Source: an uncultured Lachnospiraceae bacterium (lineage in GTDB: Bacteria; Bacillota; Clostridia; Lachnospirales; Lachnospiraceae). Taken from it: 18,470 nt of DNA. Shown piece after piece: positions 7,486-13,631 of this stretch. The notes beneath the pieces are model-generated. The model searched no databases. It saw only the letters and a program-made list of their open reading frames with translations, and was not told the DNA's origin. Made by a program: the position numbers and the translations under genes. The first letter of the stretch is position 1. Each line of letters begins with the position of its first letter. The stretch is from contig USJG01000027.1 of the NCBI GenBank assembly GCA_900554925.1, positions 1 through 18,470 on the forward strand. The letters run 5' to 3'.

Positions 7486-8742
7486 ATGGCAGATACATAT
7501 TTCATTCTTTCACCAATAATCACAAGGAGTTTTGATAAAAATGTACATCGGAAATTCTTGACTAAATATCGGTTATGCTCAGAATGGGTTAGAAGTAACG
7601 TCGAATTTCATGAATTTGTACAGGAATTTATAAATAATGGGCAAATAAAAATACAAGATTTAGAAGAGTATTTAAATGAAGAATTACTTTATGGAAATCA
7701 ACGTTCTATATATATGTATGATTTGTATGGAGACTACAGAAAAATACAAGATAGTTATAAATTGCTTAGAAAAATACAAGAAAGCTATAGTCATATAGAT
7801 TCTCTAAAATTTCATTCTATTTTATTTCAACCATATAATACTGAAATAAACGACTTAGTAAGTGTTAAGGTAGAACGAGGGCTAGATGGGGTAACCGTAC
7901 AAAAATTGGTTATGATTTTTAGTGAAAAGTGTTCTGTATCGGTAAAGGCAGGCAAACATAGTGAATATTCTTATATAACCATTGAAATTGATTTTACACG
8001 TAAGCTATTATTTGTGAAGGTAGAGCCGAAAACAGGCGTTATAGAAGAAAATAAAAAACCTATTGTGTTGGCAGAAAAATATTTTGGTATTGTTACAAAA
8101 TTATTTAAATTACAGATAAATGGCTTTGCTAATCTTCATAAAGCGACATTATGTAATTTGAATATAGAGTTATATAATCAAGTTTATAATAAAATGGTAC
8201 AGACACAACCTGAGAAAATGGGAGAATATATAGACGCTATTACAACTGGATTTTTAAAAAAGTTAGAAATAAAAAATTATAAAGAAAAATTAGCACATAA
8301 TAATATTTTCGATATCACTGATTTATTAACAAAAATGGTTGAGCATATTTTGATAACAGATATATTATACGAATCTGCTGAAACGGGTACTTTAGAAGAT
8401 GTAGAAGGATATGTGACATACATTAAATTCAGTGATGGAACAAATATAAGTGCAAGGATTAGAGGGGAAAATTATGTTGAACCTATATTTTCTTCTGAGG
8501 CATTTATGGCATTAAGAGCGTCAATAAATAATGCTGAAAAGATTACAATATTAAAGATTGCATGGCTGAATGAATACCGTGGGACGAGGGTATCTTACGA
8601 TGCATCAGATAGTCAATGTCTTGCAATACATTTGTATAAACATCATACGAAAGAAGAATTTGAATATGCAGTCAACAAGTATAGGGAAATTGAGTCAAAA
8701 ACAGTTAAAGAAAATCCTTCCCTTATTGCAATGGAAGCTTGA
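7486..8742 (+). CDS. unknown protein, first gene of a TIR-domain locus
   Basis: 418-residue protein that I do not recognise. It has a very good ribosome site (AGGAGG 7475-7480) and clear AT-rich codon use with many ATA and AAA codons, unlike rlmD and the fab genes. No signal peptide, membrane segment, P-loop, nuclease motif or zinc ligands were seen. By eye, the first 120 residues are helical with many aromatic residues (YDLYGDYRKIQDSYKLLRKI). Residues 120-220 alternate beta-rich strands (VTVQKLVMIFSEK, YITIEIDF, LLFVKVEP) and the rest is mixed. It overlaps the TIR gene in a different frame, so the two are a co-translated pair. I infer it is a sensor or adaptor that gates the TIR effector, on context only. 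A single broken gene is an alternative but the ends read as separate, well-formed proteins. Confidence 0.8.
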   Translation: MADTYFILSPIITRSFDKNVHRKFLTKYRLCSEWVRSNVEFHEFVQEFINNGQIKIQDLEEYLNEELLYGNQRSIYMYDLYGDYRKIQDSYKLLRKIQESYSHIDSLKFHSILFQPYNTEINDLVSVKVERGLDGVTVQKLVMIFSEKCSVSVKAGKHSEYSYITIEIDFTRKLLFVKVEPKTGVIEENKKPIVLAEKYFGIVTKLFKLQINGFANLHKATLCNLNIELYNQVYNKMVQTQPEKMGEYIDAITTGFLKKLEIKNYKEKLAHNNIFDITDLLTKMVEHILITDILYESAETGTLEDVEGYVTYIKFSDGTNISARIRGENYVEPIFSSEAFMALRASINNAEKITILKIAWLNEYRGTRVSYDASDSQCLAIHLYKHHTKEEFEYAVNKYREIESKTVKENPSLIAMEA

Positions 8743-9541
8743 AAAGAAACAGTTCCGAATAAATGAAAATCAGATTGCTAAATACGCTAATATATCAATA
8801 GAGGAAGCGGAAGAGACGTTGGGAGAACTATTACAAGAACATATTGTATATGTAGATATTAGAGCTAATTGTCCTCAATGTTTAACACCGTATATAGTAG
8901 ATGATGTTAATAGTGAGATTATTTGTATGGAGTGTGGTTTTGAATTTGTTCCAAAAAATGATAAGCATTTGTTACATTACTATTATACGTTAAATGAAAA
9001 TTGTAAAGTCCTTAATGATGGAAAAAAGGAGAGTAAAGCACGAAGGAATCTTTTTGCAATAACTAAAAAAAAGCTAGGAGAATATGAAGCGATGGATAAG
9101 AGAGTAAAAGTTTTTTTATCATATTCGCATGCGGATGAAAAATATAAAGAAGAGTTAGATAAACATTTTGCAGCGTTAAAAAGAACAGATAAGATAGAAA
9201 CTTGGAATGATAGAAAGTTAGTACCAGGTTGCCAACTTGATGAAGATATAAAAAAGCATTTGTGTGAAGATGATATAATAATATTATTAATTAGCTCGGA
9301 TTTTATTGCGTCTGATTACTGTTATAATATTGAGATGAGTAAAGCTATAGAAAGATCCAAAAGACAAGAATGCATAGTAATTCCAATTATAGTACGTCCA
9401 TGCCTATGGTGGGAGACCCCCCTCAAAGAAATTTTGGCCTTGCCTAAGGATGGGAAACCAATCAGTCAATATGAAAATAGTGATGAAGCATATTTAGAAG
9501 TAGTTAGTGCAGTAAATAAAATGTTGGGGAGTTTTGAATAG
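8666..9541 (+). CDS. winged-helix / zinc-ribbon / TIR-domain protein
   Basis: Predicted effector with three parts. Residues 10-65 (numbered from ATG 8666) look like a winged helix (KKILPLLQWKLEKKQFRINE, then IAKYANISIEEAEETLGELL). Residues 69-90 form a zinc ribbon with C69, C72, C87 and C90. Residues 147-288 are a TIR domain: KVFLSYSHADEKY, the WNDRKLVPG motif and SDFIASDYCYNIE, in which Glu223 is the expected NAD-cleaving residue of bacterial TIR enzymes. Known TIR proteins of this layout degrade NAD or make signalling nucleotides in phage defence; the activity here is inferred. The start is not settled: the frame is open to 8570, with ATG 8600 (a GAGGG about 8 bases upstream), ATG 8666 and TTG 8726 as options. 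All lie inside the upstream gene, so translational coupling is likely. Confidence 0.88.
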   Translation: MQSTSIGKLSQKQLKKILPLLQWKLEKKQFRINENQIAKYANISIEEAEETLGELLQEHIVYVDIRANCPQCLTPYIVDDVNSEIICMECGFEFVPKNDKHLLHYYYTLNENCKVLNDGKKESKARRNLFAITKKKLGEYEAMDKRVKVFLSYSHADEKYKEELDKHFAALKRTDKIETWNDRKLVPGCQLDEDIKKHLCEDDIIILLISSDFIASDYCYNIEMSKAIERSKRQECIVIPIIVRPCLWWETPLKEILALPKDGKPISQYENSDEAYLEVVSAVNKMLGSFE

Positions 9542-9576
9542 TTATTTTGAGTAGATTTGGTGAACAAGTATATTTT

Positions 9577-9819
9577 TTATTCGTCCTCAAATATGGTTTC
9601 ATTCATTTCCGGAAAATCCAATAATTCAGAAACCGTCATTCCCAAACCGAGAGCTAGCTTATGCAAGGTTTTCAGTTTGGGATTTTTTGTCTTTCCAGAC
9701 ATGATATTTTCCACCGTAGACTGCGTAATACCGGATAAGGTAGCCAGTTTATTTATGGTGATTTTTTTCTCTTTACATAGGCGTGTAAGTCTTAAAATAA
9801 TAACATCTGAATATGTCAT
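9577..9819 (-). CDS. Xre/Cro-type HTH repressor, copy 1
   Basis: 80-residue Cro/C1-type DNA-binding protein that is essentially only the HTH domain: ITINKLATLSGITQSTVENIM is the helix-turn-helix, followed by GKTKNPKLKTLHKLALGLGMTVSELLDF. It is 66 of 80 residues identical to the second copy at 9928-10170, and the recognition helices (TQSTVENIM versus TQSTVDNLM) are nearly the same, so both should bind similar sites. It has AGGAG before the ATG. It lies tail-to-tail with the TIR gene, 35 bases apart. Autorepression is inferred from the perfect palindrome overlapping its own -35. Confidence 0.92.
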   Translation of the reverse strand: MTYSDVIILRLTRLCKEKKITINKLATLSGITQSTVENIMSGKTKNPKLKTLHKLALGLGMTVSELLDFPEMNETIFEDE

Positions 9820-9854
9820 GGGGATTCTCCTAAATGGTCTAAAAAATTACTCAA

Positions 9855-9884
9855 AGTATAGAATCAAACAAAAATAAATGTTAA
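9855..9884 (-). promoter_or_regulatory. promoter of HTH copy 1
   Basis: Read on the minus strand: -35 TTAACA (plus positions 9879-9884), 18-base spacer, -10 TATACT (9855-9860). The -35 overlaps the end of the 18-bp operator at 9881-9898. Confidence 0.7.
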
Positions 9885-9898
9885 TGGTATACCATTAA
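9881..9898. promoter_or_regulatory. perfect 18-bp palindromic operator O1
   Basis: TTAATGGTATACCATTAA is a perfect 18-bp palindrome. Its edge nearest the -10 begins 21 bases from it and overlaps the -35 of copy 1. This is the geometry of a repressor operator, with half-site TTAATGGTA. Confidence 0.8.
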
Positions 9899-9927
9899 GA
9901 ATCGTATAAATTAATGTTCTGCGGTTA

Positions 9928-10170
9928 TTATTCATTCTCAAAAGCAGTCTCATTCATTTCTGGGAAGTCAAGAAGTTCAGAAACGGTCATATCCAATCCC
10001 ACAGCTAATTTATGAAGTGTTTTTAATTTAGGGTTCTTTGTCTTGCCTTTCATCAGATTGTCTACGGTAGACTGTGTGATGCCAGATAGTGTGGCAAGTC
10101 GGTTTATTGTGATTTCTCTTTCTGAACATAACTCTGTTAATCGTTTAATAATAGCGTCTGAATATGTCAT
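9928..10170 (-). CDS. Xre/Cro-type HTH repressor, copy 2
   Basis: Second 80-residue HTH-only regulator, same start (MTYSD) and end (EMNETAFENE) as copy 1, with 14 substitutions. The changes cluster in the N-terminal helix and at the dimer-facing positions, while the HTH core is kept. A strong AAGGAG site precedes the ATG at 10170. The gene is transcribed towards copy 1 and away from the 123-residue gene at 10307. Three 18-bp dyads lie in the region of both genes. The pair is best read as a tandem duplication that has stayed intact, probably regulating the TIR locus, the downstream unknown, or both. Confidence 0.92.
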   Translation of the reverse strand: MTYSDAIIKRLTELCSEREITINRLATLSGITQSTVDNLMKGKTKNPKLKTLHKLAVGLDMTVSELLDFPEMNETAFENE

Positions 10171-10184
10171 TTTAGTCCTTCTCC

Positions 10185-10202
10185 TTAACTTTGTACGGTT
10201 AA
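10185..10202. promoter_or_regulatory. 18-bp imperfect operator O2
   Basis: TTAACTTTGTACGGTTAA has arms TTAAC / GTTAA with a degenerate centre. The right half read in reverse (TTAACCGTAC) matches the O3 right half. It lies just downstream of the copy 2 -10, over the expected transcription start. Confidence 0.55.
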
Positions 10203-10206
10203 GACG

Positions 10207-10236
10207 AGTATAGGAGCTTTCAAACTGAAAGATTAA
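10207..10236 (-). promoter_or_regulatory. promoter of HTH copy 2
   Basis: Minus-strand -10 TATACT (plus positions 10207-10212), 18-base spacer, -35 TTAATC (10231-10236). The -10 hexamer, spacer length and distance to the operator are identical to copy 1, so promoter architecture was duplicated with the gene. A 6-bp dyad CTTTCA AAC TGAAAG (10217-10231) also sits in the spacer. Confidence 0.6.
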
Positions 10237-10250
10237 TGGTACACGGTTGA
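10233..10250. promoter_or_regulatory. 18-bp imperfect operator O3
   Basis: TTAATGGTACACGGTTGA matches O1 exactly in its left half (TTAATGGTA) and more weakly in its right half. It overlaps the copy 2 -35 and also the -35 of a divergent promoter (TTGATA 10247-10252) serving the 123-residue gene, so one bound repressor could block both directions. Confidence 0.6.
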
Positions 10251-10275
10251 TAAGGGGAATAAACTGTGATAAATT
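10247..10275 (+). promoter_or_regulatory. divergent promoter of the 123-aa gene
   Basis: TTGATA (10247-10252), 17-base spacer, TAAATT (10270-10275). The -35 shares bases with operator O3. The -10 is only 4 of 6, so strength is uncertain. Confidence 0.4.
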
Positions 10276-10306
10276 AACGATGTAATATTAACGAGAGGGG
10301 GATGTA

Positions 10307-10678
10307 ATGGATTTCACAAAAGAAATATTCAAGCGTGCAACTATAAGAGGGGTAGCAGACTATTTATTATATGGTCTTAGTCCAGAGGAAGATAACAGAA
10401 GCTATGAAGAAAGACTGGATGACACTTATCTTGAATATGAAAAACTGGCATTACAGTGCGATAAAGATAAACAGTTTGAGTTACTGAATCTCGCAAATGC
10501 TATGGCAAGTGAGAGCGCAAGTGTTTATGCGGAAATAGGTATACAGGCAGGTATCCTGCTTATGAAAGCTCATGTGGAATATGAAAAGTATAGAAAGAAA
10601 CAGGAAGAACATCTCTCAACGGTGGAACGTCATTTTATTGAGAGCATAAAAGAATTGGAGGCCCAGAGAGACAAGTAG
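10307..10678 (+). CDS. hypothetical helical protein, 123 aa (DUF6809-like)
   Basis: Small soluble all-helical protein. A central acidic helix (SYEERLDDTYLEYEKLAL) is followed by a conserved-looking QCDKDKQFELLNLANAMASESASVYAEIGIQAGILLM and a basic coiled-coil-like tail (EKYRKKQEEHLSTVERHFIESIKELEAQ). The layout, with two helices and a SVYAEIGIQAGILLM segment, resembles the DUF6809 group of small Firmicutes accessory proteins; this is a by-eye resemblance only. It has GAGAGGGGG as ribosome site and is divergent from HTH copy 2, the usual arrangement for a gene under a small Xre repressor. No catalytic motif, membrane segment or signal peptide. Confidence 0.75.
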   Translation: MDFTKEIFKRATIRGVADYLLYGLSPEEDNRSYEERLDDTYLEYEKLALQCDKDKQFELLNLANAMASESASVYAEIGIQAGILLMKAHVEYEKYRKKQEEHLSTVERHFIESIKELEAQRDK

Positions 10679-10732
10679 CGGTAGGAGCCTCTATGGACAC
10701 ATCGTAATCTCATATCCATATTATTTCGCATA

Positions 10733-10761
10733 TTGACTTTTTGAACACTGTTCAGTATAAT
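10733..10761 (+). promoter_or_regulatory. promoter of the tetR operon
   Basis: TTGACT (10733-10738), 17-base spacer, perfect TATAAT (10756-10761). The spacer is filled by one half of the large inverted repeat, so a bound repressor would block polymerase directly. Confidence 0.85.
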
Positions 10762-10783
10762 GTGATTGAACAGTGTTCAAAAA
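10738..10783. promoter_or_regulatory. double palindromic TetR operator
   Basis: Perfect 17-bp arms TTTTTGAACACTGTTCA (10738-10754) and TGAACAGTGTTCAAAAA (10767-10783). Each arm itself contains a 13-bp palindrome, TGAACA-C/G-TGTTCA. Two operators therefore sit in the spacer and at the start site, 12 bases apart. This is a good autoregulation signature for the TetR gene that follows. Confidence 0.85.
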
Positions 10784-10796
10784 AGGAGATGTGAAA

Positions 10797-11369
10797 ATGG
10801 ATAGCGAAGAAGCAATCATACAGGCGACGATTACGCTTATCGAAGAAAAGGGAGAACATTTAGAGGAAATAACCGTCCGTGATATATGCCAAAATGCAGG
10901 TGTTAGTTTAGGACTTGTCAACTATCATTTTGGCAGTAAAGAAAAACTGATAGAAATGTGTGTGGAACGTATTATCAATGGAATCGTAGAATACTTCCAG
11001 AATATACGGGAGAAAACAGAAAACCTTTCGCCTTTTGAAAAATTAGAATATCTCGGCAATATGACTCTGGATTTTCTGTTTGAGCACTCTGCTGTATCCA
11101 GGATCTCAGTTCTTACTGATATGCAGATTCCAAAAGCCAATGATAACACTCACAGAACTTACGCGGCATATTTGCCACTTGTTGCAGCCTGCCGCCCTGA
11201 TTGGGATCAAACAACTGTAAAACGAAAAACTTTCTGCCTGATAACAATTATGCAGCAGACATTTTTGCGGCATAAAACAATATCAAAGATGTTGGATATT
11301 GATTTAAGTCAAAAAGATAACCGCAGGAAGTTTCATACGCAGATATTACATGATATTTTGGAGGTGTAA
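10797..11369 (+). CDS. TetR-family transcriptional repressor
   Basis: 190-residue regulator. The TetR HTH is at about residues 24-54 (EITVRDICQNAGVSLGLVNYHFGSKEKLIEM), with the classic SLGLVNYHFGSKEKL recognition segment; the rest is the ligand-binding helical domain. I chose ATG 10797, preceded by AAAGGAG; an in-frame ATG at 10773 lies inside the operator and has no ribosome site. Downstream, the flavoprotein starts 3 bases after the stop, so the two form an operon that the protein probably controls through the double operator. The inducer is unknown; a coupled flavoprotein suggests an electrophile or redox-active compound. Confidence 0.93.
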   Translation: MDSEEAIIQATITLIEEKGEHLEEITVRDICQNAGVSLGLVNYHFGSKEKLIEMCVERIINGIVEYFQNIREKTENLSPFEKLEYLGNMTLDFLFEHSAVSRISVLTDMQIPKANDNTHRTYAAYLPLVAACRPDWDQTTVKRKTFCLITIMQQTFLRHKTISKMLDIDLSQKDNRRKFHTQILHDILEV

Positions 11370-11372
11370 ATA

Positions 11373-12089
11373 ATGAATATTACAGTTATAAACGGTACAG
11401 AAAAGCACGGTGTTACCTATCGGTTAAAAGAGATGTTTTTAGAAGAGTTTAAGGATAAAGCAAATATCACAGAATATTATCTCCCAAGGGACTGCCCGGA
11501 TTTTTGCATTGGCTGTACAAACTGTATTTTTAAGGGCGAGCATACATGTAAGGATGCGGACAAAATCGAAAAGATAGAGAAAACGCTATTGGAATCAGAC
11601 CTGATCGTGATGACATCGCCTGCGTACGTGCTCCACGTTACGGGAGCAATGAAAGTATTTCTTGACCATTTGGCTTACCGTTGGATGCCGCATCGCCCTG
11701 CGCCTGAAATGTTTGGAAAGCGGGCAGTTATCATAACGCAATGCTTAGGCAGCGGAGCGAAATCTGCGGCTAAGGATATAAAGCACAGTTTATCCTGGTG
11801 GGGAATTTCCAAGATCGGTGTATTTACTGGTAAACTGATGAGCGATATTGTTTGGGACAAACTACCACAAAAGAAACAGGCGGAACTCGCAGAAAAAATC
11901 CGAAGCCTCACCCAAAAGTTTGCCCGCATTGATTATACAAAGCCTGCCCGAACGAATCTTCTTGTTAAAGTTAAATTTTCTGTCTGTCGTATGATGCAGA
12001 AATCATTACATAAAGCAGATCCTGAATATCTTGATGGTAAATATTGGGCTAATCAGGGTTGGCTTGGCAGCGTCAGACCGTGGAAATAG
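11373..12089 (+). CDS. iron-sulfur flavoprotein (flavodoxin-fold NAD(P)H oxidoreductase)
   Basis: 238-residue flavodoxin-like oxidoreductase of the NADPH-dependent FMN reductase family. The FMN region is seen at the N-terminus (ITVINGTEKHGVTYRLK, with the T/S-rich phosphate loop) and at TSPAYVLHVTGAMKVFLDHL. Residues 45-59 carry C45-x2-C48-x2-C51-x7-C59, which fits the compact C-x2-C-x2-C-x4-7-C motif of Isf-type iron-sulfur flavoproteins that hold a [4Fe-4S] cluster beside FMN; C41 is extra. The middle and C-terminus (SWWGISKIGVFTGKL, then LVKVKFSVCRMMQKS) are as in the wider family. Ribosome site GGAGGTG. It is co-transcribed with tetR, suggesting inducible two-electron reduction of a toxic or redox-active substrate. 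Confidence 0.88.
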   Translation: MNITVINGTEKHGVTYRLKEMFLEEFKDKANITEYYLPRDCPDFCIGCTNCIFKGEHTCKDADKIEKIEKTLLESDLIVMTSPAYVLHVTGAMKVFLDHLAYRWMPHRPAPEMFGKRAVIITQCLGSGAKSAAKDIKHSLSWWGISKIGVFTGKLMSDIVWDKLPQKKQAELAEKIRSLTQKFARIDYTKPARTNLLVKVKFSVCRMMQKSLHKADPEYLDGKYWANQGWLGSVRPWK

Positions 12090-12218
12090 AGGGAATAAGC
12101 AGAGAAACAGCAGTTATCTACAAATATCAGCAGTAATATCTATATCCGCATTGGTTTGGACAACGATGAGCATGTTGAGACAATATAATTATCAGGAAAT
12201 AAGATGAAGAAATGTATG
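12090..12218. other. intergenic stretch with no supported gene
   Basis: About 130 bases after the flavoprotein gene. One short frame (12111-12188) reads like the start of a RelB-type antitoxin (SNIYIRIGLD) but has no start codon and stops upstream at 12096, so I treat it at most as a gene remnant. Confidence 0.3.
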
Positions 12219-12257
12219 ATCACTTAATTTGTACAGGATACAAGTTAAGTGATTTTT
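12219..12257 (+). terminator. Rho-independent terminator of the tetR-flavoprotein unit
   Basis: ATCACTTAA (12219-12227) pairs with TTAAGTGAT (12245-12253), and inside it TTGTA pairs with TACAA, joined by a T-G wobble, giving a 15-bp hairpin with a CAGGA loop, then a T-run. It ends the unit about 130 bases after the flavoprotein stop. Confidence 0.88.
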
Positions 12258-12308
12258 AATAGTTGTATATAAAAATACAATAAAATGAGAAAAAATCGCA
12301 TTTAAATG

Positions 12309-12336
12309 TTGATTCTGCGTAAAATCTGTATATAAT
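12309..12336 (+). promoter_or_regulatory. promoter of the AAA-RloB operon
   Basis: TTGATT (12309-12314), 16-base spacer, perfect TATAAT (12331-12336), then GGTGAGG before the ATG at 12368. It marks the ATPase gene as the start of a new unit. Confidence 0.65.
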
Positions 12337-12367
12337 AGAGAGTAGAAAAGAAGGTGAGGTAGCAGTC

Positions 12368-13630
12368 ATGTTAATTCAATTTAATTTTAATAATTTCAAA
12401 TCATTCAGAGAAGAGGCTGCTTTAGATTTGTCTGCGGCGAAGATGACAGAGTTTTCAGACAGAGTAGTGACTGTTGGTGGTGAGAAGATTTTGCCGGTTG
12501 CTGCTATTTATGGAGCAAATGCAAGCGGAAAGTCCAATATATACAAGGCTTTTGAATATATGTCTGGCTATGTTGCAGATTCTTTCAAATACGGAGATGA
12601 AGAAGAAAAATTTGAAGAGTTCAGACCGACTCCATTCTTGTTCGATTCCACATCTGCCGATGCAGAATCCAGCTTTGAAGTGTATTTCACATTACCAGGA
12701 GATAAGTCAGAGAGAACTTATAACTATGGATTCTGCATTAACAAGGAAGGTGTAACAGAAGAGTGGCTTAATTCCAAGGCGAAGACTGCCAGAAAGTACA
12801 GTACGGTATTTTATCGTGGAACGACGGACGAGGAACTTGATTTATCAGGATTTCCTAAGAGCAGCAGGGATAACATTCAGGTGGCTTTGGAAAAGCAGGT
12901 GCTGATTATTTCTTTGGGAGCGAAGCTGAAGGTAAATAAGTGCAAGGCGATCAGGGACTGGTTTATTGCAAATGAGTTTGCTGATTTTGGCGATCCTTTC
13001 ACTAATTTCTTTATATCACGCAGACTGCCCAAGGGATTTGTGGAGAATAAGAATGTTCAGCAGAAAGTTGTGGAATATTTTGCATCCTTTGATGAGCATA
13101 TCAGGGATTTTAGAATTGAAAGGGTCCCGCAGGAGGGAGAAACTAAAGAAGAAAGATACAAGATTAATGCACTCCATAAAAAGATTGATTCTGATGAAAT
13201 GGCTGAAATTCCTTTGGGAATGGAGTCTGCCGGAACCTTAAAAATGTTTGCATTATATCCGGAATTACAGGAAGTGTTGGAGAAGGGCAGTGTATTCTTT
13301 ATTGACGAATTAAATGCTCGTCTGCATCCGTTACTTGTAAGGAATTTCCTACTTACATTTTTAAATCCGGAAATCAATACCAATCACGCTCAGCTTGTAT
13401 TTACAACTCATGATACATGGCAGCTGTCTAATCAGTTGTTGCGACGTGATGAAATCTGGTTTGTTGAAAAAGATGACAGAGGCGTATCCGCTTTGTATTC
13501 ATTAGCAGATTTCGTGGATGAAGATGGTTCCCATATCCGTAAAGATGAAAGCTACGAGAAGAATTACCTGATTGGAAAGTACGGTGCGATTCCTACCTTA
13601 AAGAGTATTGATATATTTAGGGAGGAATAG
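12368..13630 (+). CDS. RloA-type AAA ATPase (AbiLi-like)
   Basis: 420-residue ABC/SMC-type AAA15 ATPase. Residues 1-20 are the family start LIQFNFNNFKSFREEAALDL. Walker A is GANASGKS (49-56) and Walker B is VFFIDE (309-314, D313 E314). An arginine/His segment NARLHP follows directly, then TTHD with His348 in the switch region, matching the SMC-like ATPases of OLD and RloA. MESAGTLKMFALYPEL is the ABC-signature equivalent. It is paired with an RloB gene 1 base apart, as in the RloA-RloB pairs of restriction loci and the AbiLi-AbiLii abortive-infection system of lactococci. It likely senses infection and controls the partner nuclease. The exact trigger is unknown. Confidence 0.9.
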   Translation: MLIQFNFNNFKSFREEAALDLSAAKMTEFSDRVVTVGGEKILPVAAIYGANASGKSNIYKAFEYMSGYVADSFKYGDEEEKFEEFRPTPFLFDSTSADAESSFEVYFTLPGDKSERTYNYGFCINKEGVTEEWLNSKAKTARKYSTVFYRGTTDEELDLSGFPKSSRDNIQVALEKQVLIISLGAKLKVNKCKAIRDWFIANEFADFGDPFTNFFISRRLPKGFVENKNVQQKVVEYFASFDEHIRDFRIERVPQEGETKEERYKINALHKKIDSDEMAEIPLGMESAGTLKMFALYPELQEVLEKGSVFFIDELNARLHPLLVRNFLLTFLNPEINTNHAQLVFTTHDTWQLSNQLLRRDEIWFVEKDDRGVSALYSLADFVDEDGSHIRKDESYEKNYLIGKYGAIPTLKSIDIFREE

Positions 13631-13631
13631 T

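Noticed and set aside
7486..9541. Thoeris system.
   Set aside because: A TIR protein is present but there is no ThsA-like SIR2 or SLOG partner; the neighbour is unrelated by eye.
9557..9877. Plus-strand frame of about 106 codons over HTH copy 1.
   Set aside because: It is the antisense of a clear HTH gene, lacks a ribosome site and has no recognisable domain.
9899..9927. Attachment site between the two HTH genes.
   Set aside because: No repeated partner sequence and no integrase nearby; the stretch is better explained as spacer beside the O1 operator.
10773..10796. Upstream ATG as the tetR start.
   Set aside because: It lies inside the second operator with no ribosome site; ATG 10797 has AAAGGAG.
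12096..12188. Short frame reading like the start of a RelB-type antitoxin (SNIYIRIGLD).
   Set aside because: No start codon, an upstream stop at 12096 and only about 28 codons. At most a remnant.
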